DNA of 64,000 nucleotides from positions 32,728-96,727 of the forward strand of contig JAKOMQ010000016.1 of NCBI GenBank assembly GCA_022241605.1. The letters run 5' to 3'. Positions within the stretch are counted from its first letter, which is position 1. Each line of letters opens with the position of its first letter. Positions 58,835-64,000 of this stretch are shown here, in pieces. The DNA is from Aquimonas sp. GTDB lineage: Bacteria > Pseudomonadota > Gammaproteobacteria > Xanthomonadales > Xanthomonadaceae. A model generated the notes under the pieces. That model saw nothing but the letters and a program-made list of their open reading frames with translations. It ran no database searches and was not told where the DNA came from. The position numbers were made by a program, and so were the translations under genes.

Positions 58835-59479
58835 TCAGCGCGTGCGTACCAGCACTTGGATTCTGCGCCTAGGTTGGGGCTTGTCCCGCGGCCGCTCCCA
58901 GGCCCAGCCGTGTTCCGGGTCGAAGCGGGGGAGCAGGTGCGGCGTCAGCGCGAGATAGCCGGCCTCGGTCAGGTAGGCCCATGCGTCCGGGCCGTTGTCC
59001 TCGGCTTGGATGCGGTACACGGTGTGGCCGCGGCTGAGCCCGAAGATGGCCAAGCCGCGCCAGTATTCCTTGAACTCCGCTTCCGAGGTGGTCTGCGGCG
59101 TGCCCTCGGCCAAGATCGCGGTGATGCGCACGCGGGCAGGCAGTTCATCGTCGGCGCCGGTGTCGGCACAGCGTGCCGCCCAGAAGGCCTGCTGGCACAG
59201 CTCGGCATGCCTCGGCGGCAGCAAGGTCCAGACAAAGGCCTCGGCGTCGCCGTCGGGATCGCGCTCGATGCGCAGGCGCTGGCCCGGCGGGACCAGGGCG
59301 GCGCCGCTGGCCGCCACATCGAAGTGCTCAATCAGGCCTTCCGCGCTGAAGGGACGATACTCGCCCTGCAGGCGCAATGGCGACATGGGTGCGGACCCCG
59401 GCTCGAATGCCGGCGTAGTGTAGGCGGTCAGGGGCATGGCGGCTCCGAGAGCGAGGGCAAGAACGAGGTTCAGGCGCAT
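58835..59479 (-). CDS. Exported hypothetical protein (candidate immunity)
   Basis: 214 residues with a signal peptide (LNLVLALALGAAMPLTAYTT). The mature part has two Cys (ELCQQAFWAARC) that may pair and motifs I cannot assign (FIFGLSRGHTVYRI-like region is IFGLSRGHTVYRIQAED). Its stop TGA is immediately followed, in the same frame, by the lipase fragment. It lies 3 bp after the preceding small exported protein gene. Position within the effector operon and export fit a periplasmic immunity or accessory protein. Confidence 0.6.
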   Translation of the reverse strand: MRLNLVLALALGAAMPLTAYTTPAFEPGSAPMSPLRLQGEYRPFSAEGLIEHFDVAASGAALVPPGQRLRIERDPDGDAEAFVWTLLPPRHAELCQQAFWAARCADTGADDELPARVRITAILAEGTPQTTSEAEFKEYWRGLAIFGLSRGHTVYRIQAEDNGPDAWAYLTEAGYLALTPHLLPRFDPEHGWAWERPRDKPQPRRRIQVLVRTR

Positions 59480-59482
59480 AGC

Positions 59483-60064
59483 TCAGGCCTCGCGCCGCAG
59501 CCTGAAGGCGATTGTGGTGCTGGTTGAGTCGCGCTGCAGCTCGGGCACTATGTCGACGTAAATCAACCACATCAGGTCGCCGTCCTCGGTGAAGAATAGT
59601 CGGGCCTCCGGGCCGGGCTGTCCGAAGGCAGCTATGTAGACCATTCGATTGGGCCGCAGGCCGTACTGGGCGTATAGGTGGGGTTGCGGGTCCACCTCGC
59701 CGATCACATCAGCGGTGGTGGTGTAGGTCGCTTGCGGGCTGCGCTGCCACACGGGGGGGGGCAGGCCGGCGTTGTCGCCCGCGGCACTGAGCGGCAGGCC
59801 GTAGAAGATGAAGCGATATCTCTCGGCAGGCTCCATGTAATACCGCCCCTCGCCGACATGCTCGATGCTGACCCGCTGATGCAGGTGCAGCAACGGATCG
59901 GGAATTTTTACTTCCCGGTGCCGCAGCGAAAGCGGGCTGGGGTAGATATCGACCACCTGGTAGCGGCCGACCAGGGGCTCGATCGGAAAGGTGTCCTGCT
60001 CCAGCCAGTCGGGTTCGAGCGACAGGCCGATCAGAGCGGGCAGGGTGATGAGGCTCAGCGACAT
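59483..60064 (-). CDS. Exported hypothetical protein next to the muramidase effector (candidate immunity)
   Basis: 193 residues from the ATG at 60064 with GGAGAAG upstream. The N terminus (SLSLITLPALIGLSLEP) is a short signal peptide or anchor. The rest is beta-rich (RYQVVDIYPSPLSLRHREV, RYRFIFYGLPL, MVYIAAFGQPG). I do not recognise a family. It starts 22 bp after the muramidase stop, the usual place of the cognate immunity gene, and its export would fit a toxin acting on peptidoglycan. Confidence 0.6.
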   Translation of the reverse strand: MSLSLITLPALIGLSLEPDWLEQDTFPIEPLVGRYQVVDIYPSPLSLRHREVKIPDPLLHLHQRVSIEHVGEGRYYMEPAERYRFIFYGLPLSAAGDNAGLPPPVWQRSPQATYTTTADVIGEVDPQPHLYAQYGLRPNRMVYIAAFGQPGPEARLFFTEDGDLMWLIYVDIVPELQRDSTSTTIAFRLRREA

Positions 60065-60086
60065 GGGCTTCTCCGGTGCAGGGCGC

Positions 60087-61292
60087 TCAGGGGCCTGTGG
60101 GTCTGGTGGGGGCTGGGTTGGGTGGCGGAGTTGGCGCTGGCGTGGGCCAAGGCTGTCGGGCGACGTACTGGAACTCCTTCCACAGGCGCTCGCCGTTGTT
60201 GCGGAAAGCTGTCGGCCGATGGTCGGGCGAGAGACACTGGTTGGGGGCATGGACGGCGCGGTCTTGCAGCAACCGCAGGAACTCGGTGCGGTTACCGCTC
60301 GCCGCCGCGTCTACTAGCGGGAGGTTTCCCGATCGTCGTGTGATGTTCCCTTGCTGGTAGGTGCGGGAATAGAGCACGGTCTGTTCGGCCGGGGGCAGCT
60401 TGTTGAATGCGCCGTCATTTGTTGCGTCGTAGTATTGCCGTTCCGCTCGCTTGTATATGTCCTGCTTGGCCTCCCTGCTGATCAGAATGGCCTCTTCCTG
60501 GGTCAGCGTCAGCGGGTTCTCGCGCAGGTAGGTGCAGGCTTCGGCCTGCTTCAGGCCCACGTAGGGCATGAGCTTCTGGATCAGTTCCTCGGAGGCGCCT
60601 GCGTTCTTCAGGCGTTCTTGGTATACCTTCGGGTCTTGCTGCCCAAGGTCCACGCCCACGCCCACGGTGACGCCGGAGCTGTTGCCGGCGGCACCCAGCA
60701 GGCGGCCTGCGTCGTCCCGGCGGGTGTCCAGCACCACGGCGCCACGATCAATGCGCATGCGCTCGCGCTGTGGCCACCAGGGCACATAGCCGGTGGTGGC
60801 CAGTCCTCCCTCCCATTGCGCCAGAAAGGCGAAATCGATCTGGCTTCCGTTGGCTGCATTGAGTTCATCGAAGACCTGGGCCGGAAGGCGCTGGCTGGCG
60901 GGCGGGCTGACGCCGGCGCAATTGCGGTTGGCTACCCGGCCGCAGGGGCGGACGATGTCCGTCACGAAGGCGGATGCGTTGTCCCCACGGCAGGCGCGCT
61001 CGATCTGATCCACCACCAGCGCCCAGTCGTCGGGATGCAGGAGGTTTTCAAGATCGCGGTTGTGCAGTTGGGCGTAAGTGTCCTCAGCGGCTTTTTGTGC
61101 CGCTTTCGCCCGATCCAGGGCGGCCTGGGTGGCTGAGGTGTCTGCGCCACGCTGGCGTTGCGCCGCGCGGTGTGCGGCATCCTCCGTCTTGGTGGCTTCG
61201 GTGGCTGCGGTGCGCGCCTGGCGCGCTGCGGCCAGTTGCTCGGCGGTGGGCGGCGCCGGGGTAGGCGGCCCAGGGGGAGGTGTAGTGCTCAT
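60087..61292 (-). CDS. Pesticin-like muramidase, probable T6SS effector
   Basis: 401 residues, no signal peptide. A Pro-rich start and an Ala-rich helical region (about 15-78, possible coiled coil) precede a pesticin/T4-lysozyme-like domain (about 145-375). FLAQWEGG supplies the likely catalytic Glu161, and SGVTVGVGVDLGQQD supplies Thr209 and Asp215, with the same six-residue Thr-Asp spacing as pesticin. The tail is Pro-rich. It would cut the glycan strands of rival cells after delivery by VgrG/PAAR. Its start overlaps the preceding gene by 4 bp. A prophage endolysin is less likely given the vgrG context. Confidence 0.85.
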   Translation of the reverse strand: MSTTPPPGPPTPAPPTAEQLAAARQARTAATEATKTEDAAHRAAQRQRGADTSATQAALDRAKAAQKAAEDTYAQLHNRDLENLLHPDDWALVVDQIERACRGDNASAFVTDIVRPCGRVANRNCAGVSPPASQRLPAQVFDELNAANGSQIDFAFLAQWEGGLATTGYVPWWPQRERMRIDRGAVVLDTRRDDAGRLLGAAGNSSGVTVGVGVDLGQQDPKVYQERLKNAGASEELIQKLMPYVGLKQAEACTYLRENPLTLTQEEAILISREAKQDIYKRAERQYYDATNDGAFNKLPPAEQTVLYSRTYQQGNITRRSGNLPLVDAAASGNRTEFLRLLQDRAVHAPNQCLSPDHRPTAFRNNGERLWKEFQYVARQPWPTPAPTPPPNPAPTRPTGP

Positions 61293-61714
61293 GCGCGGTT
61301 CAAGTGGGCGTGACGAAGGCCGGCGCGGGCCTGGGCCGCGCGCCGAAGATGCACGCGGTACAGCACGTGCTCGATCCAGATCAGGGAGGACGCTGCGCAG
61401 CCCGGCCGGCCGGTAAAGTGGCGGCGCAGGCCAGCGATGAAGCGCTGGCCTGCGCCCAAATGCAGCGCTCGGAGCACCGCCAGCGAGTAGCGTACAAACT
61501 CGCGCGTGCTGTCCACCTGCGCTTTGACACAGTCCTCGTAACAGGCGTCAACCCAAGCCTTGACCTGCGGAGGGCTCAGGCGCAGGCACATGGGCCACAG
61601 TCGGGCCTCCACGTCGGGCCAGGCTTGGCACACGGTGGCTTTGGCTTGCTCATGCGCGTCACGGCTGTGCTGTTGCCTTATGGCGTGAATCTGGGTTGGA
61701 TCAAGTTCGAGCAT
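61289..61714 (-). CDS. T6SS-island hypothetical protein
   Basis: 141 residues, all-helical in appearance (AHEQAKATVCQAWPDVEARL, REFVRYSLAVLRALHLGAGQ), with no signal peptide. It overlaps the DUF4123 gene by 14 bp and the muramidase by 4 bp, so it sits between adaptor and effector. Small helical proteins at this place often help load the effector, which is the likely role; no named family is recognised. Confidence 0.65.
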   Translation of the reverse strand: MLELDPTQIHAIRQQHSRDAHEQAKATVCQAWPDVEARLWPMCLRLSPPQVKAWVDACYEDCVKAQVDSTREFVRYSLAVLRALHLGAGQRFIAGLRRHFTGRPGCAASSLIWIEHVLYRVHLRRAAQARAGLRHAHLNRA

Positions 61715-62324
61715 GGCGGCCTGTCAGCGCGGGCTCCGCAGTGGGTGTCAGTGGAAGGCTCTGCGGCTCGTGCAGCCGCACGTGGACACGACGCAGCCCG
61801 GTCAGTGCCCGCTCAAGCAGGCTGGACTGCTGCCAAGCCTCCACCACCCGGTGGTGGCGGTGATCGAAGCAGAAGACCCGCTGGATGCAGTCGCCGAAGA
61901 ATTCGGCCTGTTGTCCAACATTGAGCTCGGGTAGGGTCAGACAGAACACGCGCGGATCGTAGAACCGCCAGTACAGAGGCCTGCCCTGCGCTTGGACCTG
62001 CAGGAACCTCCTCAGGTGGCGCACAACGGACGGCAGCGACTTGGTGCTTTGGAACATCCATCCCCAGTGCTGCATCCAGCCTGAGCCTTGGTCAAGCCAA
62101 CGGCCGAGCAATGGCGAGTCGACATGCAGTTCGACACACCAAGGACCATAGCGCTCCAAGCGCAGCGCCTGCACGCCGCTGAAGAGGCACTGATGTGGTG
62201 CGGTTTCCGCGCGTATCCAGGCGTGCAGGCGTGGCTCTCTGGCGCAGTCGAGCAGGGCATAGAGCGCTCCGGCACGCGGATCCGTGCGAGCGCGCAGCCA
62301 GGCTAGGTCCGGGGTACGGTTCAT
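61701..62324 (-). CDS. DUF4123 T6SS effector adaptor/chaperone
   Basis: 207 residues from the ATG at 62324, which overlaps the PAAR stop by 4 bp. Family features are ALYALLDCAREPRLHAWI at the start, a central WGWMFQSTKSL, HLRRFLQVQ and FYDPRVFCLTLPEL. DUF4123 proteins bind a specific effector and load it on VgrG or PAAR. It therefore predicts that a cargo effector follows, which here is the pesticin-like muramidase. Confidence 0.88.
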   Translation of the reverse strand: MNRTPDLAWLRARTDPRAGALYALLDCAREPRLHAWIRAETAPHQCLFSGVQALRLERYGPWCVELHVDSPLLGRWLDQGSGWMQHWGWMFQSTKSLPSVVRHLRRFLQVQAQGRPLYWRFYDPRVFCLTLPELNVGQQAEFFGDCIQRVFCFDHRHHRVVEAWQQSSLLERALTGLRRVHVRLHEPQSLPLTPTAEPALTGRHART

Positions 62325-62659
62325 TCGACTGCCTGAACGAAAGCGTCGCCCTCTTGGCTCGCCGTCTGCAGGCAGGCGCCTTGCAGGGTCAAGCCGATAC
62401 GGACACTCTCGCAGCCCTCGGCCACGGCGCCCTCGCAAGCCACGTGATCACCGATCCGAGCCGCAGGTCTGCCCCCGATCAGCACTGTGGGCTCGCCTTC
62501 AATGATGGGCTCTTTTCCTTTTCCATGCGCTACCGGGTCGCCCTCGCGCGCGGCCGGTCGGGTACCAATGAGAACCGTGCTGCAACCGATCAGGATGGCC
62601 CCTTTGCCTCCCTTGTGAAGTACATCATCGCCTTCTCTTGCGGCAGGCTGGCTCATCAT
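62321..62659 (-). CDS. PAAR-domain spike-tip protein
   Basis: 112 residues. PAAR-type repeats fill most of it: PAAREGDDV, GTRPAAREGDPVAH and GGRPAARIGDHVAC, each leading into ILIG/VLIG strands, with His and Cys for zinc. It caps the VgrG spike. ATGs at 62659 and 62656 are both possible (AAGGA upstream). There is no C-terminal toxin extension, so the effector must travel as cargo. It lies 36 bp after vgrG. Confidence 0.92.
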   Translation of the reverse strand: MMSQPAAREGDDVLHKGGKGAILIGCSTVLIGTRPAAREGDPVAHGKGKEPIIEGEPTVLIGGRPAARIGDHVACEGAVAEGCESVRIGLTLQGACLQTASQEGDAFVQAVE

Positions 62660-62695
62660 GGAGTCCTTGAGGCTGGATAAGAAGAAGGGTTTGAA

Positions 62696-64000
62696 TCACC
62701 CGGGTCCGCGCTTTAGCAGCCCCAACAGCTGCGCGGCCTGCGCGGCGCGTGGCCCGCCCAGTCCGGTTTGACTTGCGGCATCAGCCAGCCCGCTCAGGGT
62801 GCCCATGAGGCCTCCACCCGCACCGCCGCCCGCAGGCGCGCCGCCAACACCCGTGCCGGCAAAGCCGCCGTTGGTCATGAAGTCCAGCGCGGTGGCATCT
62901 GCCTCGGCGCCTGCACGTGCTTCCGGCAGCTCGGGCGGTTCGGGTGGCGGCGCTGAGGCGCCACAGTTCAGCTGTATCAGGCCCGCATCGGCATTGAGCT
63001 CATCGCTGGCCTGGATCTCGATGTGGGTGCCACTGAGATAGATGCCGCCATCAGGCTTGAGCACGATCTTGGCAGCGCCACATGCCAGCTCCAGATGCTG
63101 GCCGACGCTGGTGATCTGCGCGTTGCCGACGGTGATGCTCTGGGCGTTTCCGATCTGGACGACATCGTTCTGGCCGATCGAGGTGGTGCGCTGTTCGCCC
63201 ACCTGCAGATCAACAGTCTTCCCGATATCGAGGCGGTAGCTCTGGCCCACCTTGAAGCTGGCGGACGCGCCCACCTGTGTGTTCTGGGTGCGCCCGACCA
63301 CAGTGTTCATGAGCATACCCACATTCAAGCTGTAGGCCATGCCGATATTGCTCATGCGGGCCAGGCCCACGGATTCGATATTGGCCAGTCCGATGGTCTC
63401 GGTCTTGATCTTGCCGACCTTGATCGACCAGTTCCTGCCGATCTTGTCGCTCTCATTCCGGCCGACCTTCTTGCTGCGGTTCTTGCCGACCGTCACCGAC
63501 TCGTTGCCGCCGACGGTGCGGCTGCGGTTCTTGCCCACCGCGTGCGTCTGGTTGTCGCCGATGCTGACCGATTCGTTCTTGCCGACGTCCTCGTTGCGGT
63601 GGTCGCCGATGCTGATCGTTTCGTTGTGGTCGACGCGCTCGGTGCGGTCGTTGTGGACGGTAATCGTCTCGTTGTTGTCGACGGTTTCCGTGCGATCCCG
63701 CTTGATGTGGCTGGTCTCGTCGCGGTCGATGGTCTTGGTCCGGTCGCGGCCCACCCAGTGAGTCTCGTCGTTCTCGACCTCGATGTCCTGATTGCGCTCG
63801 GCGTGCAGCCAGACCTGCTCCTCGCCGCGCTTGTCCTCGAAGCGCAGGGCGTTGGCGGTTTCGTAGTTGCCGCCCAGCGTGGAGCGGGTCAGGAAGCCCG
63901 ACTGCGTGGCCGCGCCCGGCAGCTGCCAGGGGTGCGGCTGCTGGCCGTTGTAGACGCGGCCGACGATGATCGGCTGGTCCGGGTCGCCGTTGAGGTAGTC
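62696..64000 (-). CDS. vgrG: VgrG spike protein, C-terminal part (cut by window edge)
   Basis: 434 residues are visible. The start covers the gp5 OB-fold end (DYLNGDPDQPIIVGRVYNGQ, HPWQLPGAATQSGF, ALRFEDKRGEEQVWLHAERN). A long beta-helix follows, built from short repeats of the NET/GxN type (DRTKTIDRDETSHIKRDRTE, then VGKNESVSIGDNQ) over about 200 residues. It passes into a domain with GGIYLSGTHIEIQAS and ends in a Gly/Ala-rich tail (about 60 residues) without a recognised toxin domain. It is the head of the island on the minus strand. Confidence 0.95.
   Translation of the reverse strand, partial: DYLNGDPDQPIIVGRVYNGQQPHPWQLPGAATQSGFLTRSTLGGNYETANALRFEDKRGEEQVWLHAERNQDIEVENDETHWVGRDRTKTIDRDETSHIKRDRTETVDNNETITVHNDRTERVDHNETISIGDHRNEDVGKNESVSIGDNQTHAVGKNRSRTVGGNESVTVGKNRSKKVGRNESDKIGRNWSIKVGKIKTETIGLANIESVGLARMSNIGMAYSLNVGMLMNTVVGRTQNTQVGASASFKVGQSYRLDIGKTVDLQVGEQRTTSIGQNDVVQIGNAQSITVGNAQITSVGQHLELACGAAKIVLKPDGGIYLSGTHIEIQASDELNADAGLIQLNCGASAPPPEPPELPEARAGAEADATALDFMTNGGFAGTGVGGAPAGGGAGGGLMGTLSGLADAASQTGLGGPRAAQAAQLLGLLKRGPG

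Noticed and set aside
60087..61292. Prophage endolysin interpretation of the pesticin-like protein
   Set aside because: No phage genes nearby; it is locked by overlaps into a vgrG-PAAR-DUF4123 operon.

Overview
The window is GC-rich and densely coded. It looks like a chromosome segment of a gammaproteobacterium in the Lysobacterales (Xanthomonadales). The evidence is the RegA/RoxR-type regulator, the AmgK-MurU recycling pair, a DUF2058 protein, secreted proteins with a C-terminal DGFE tail, and REP-like and heptamer (AATCCCG) intergenic repeats. I assign no genus. No rRNA, tRNA, CRISPR array, IS element or integrase was found.

Layout. 1-8.4 kb: the end of a sensor kinase and its RegA/RoxR-type response regulator, then a TonB-dependent receptor overlapping a secreted beta-propeller with metal-binding-like motifs, a second propeller, a secreted peptidoglycan amidase and a one-haem cytochrome. 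8.4-26 kb: mostly housekeeping genes, namely a PQQ sugar dehydrogenase, an exported methyltransferase-like protein, a BlaI/BlaR1-type pair with a perfect inverted-repeat operator, an M13 peptidase lipoprotein, a patatin-GntP pair, an HDAC-amgK-murU operon, a cobalamin adenosyltransferase and two UbiH-family hydroxylases. 26-34 kb: a GAF-PAS-PAS-GGDEF-EAL protein, a secreted protein with four Cys-rich repeats, two paired membrane-anchored unknowns and a GNAT enzyme.

34.3-47.2 kb is a compact NRPS/PKS biosynthetic locus. A divergent NRPS has a formyltransferase-like domain, half a condensation domain, an adenylation domain interrupted by a luciferase-like monooxygenase, and a carrier domain. 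A PKS (KS-AT-KR-carrier) and an NRPS (C-A-T) run the other way. Both adenylation domains carry a glycine-like specificity code. No release domain is present, and a near-palindrome lies between the divergent genes.

47-56.4 kb: an MscS channel, a two-component pair, an M20 peptidase, a small membrane protein, a lipoprotein, a bacterial SET-domain protein, about 1 kb of repeat-rich non-coding DNA, and a metallophosphoesterase/lipid-kinase pair.

56.4-64 kb is a type VI secretion vgrG island read entirely on the minus strand with nearly every gene touching the next: VgrG (cut by the window edge), PAAR, DUF4123 adaptor, a small unknown, a pesticin-like muramidase effector, two exported small proteins (possible immunity), a lipase-domain fragment, and a membrane-anchored ankyrin protein. 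A 69-bp near-copy of the lipase 3' part lies in decayed DNA downstream. The structural T6SS genes are not in the window.

The two most unusual loci are the interrupted-adenylation NRPS/PKS cluster and the vgrG island with its beheaded lipase.
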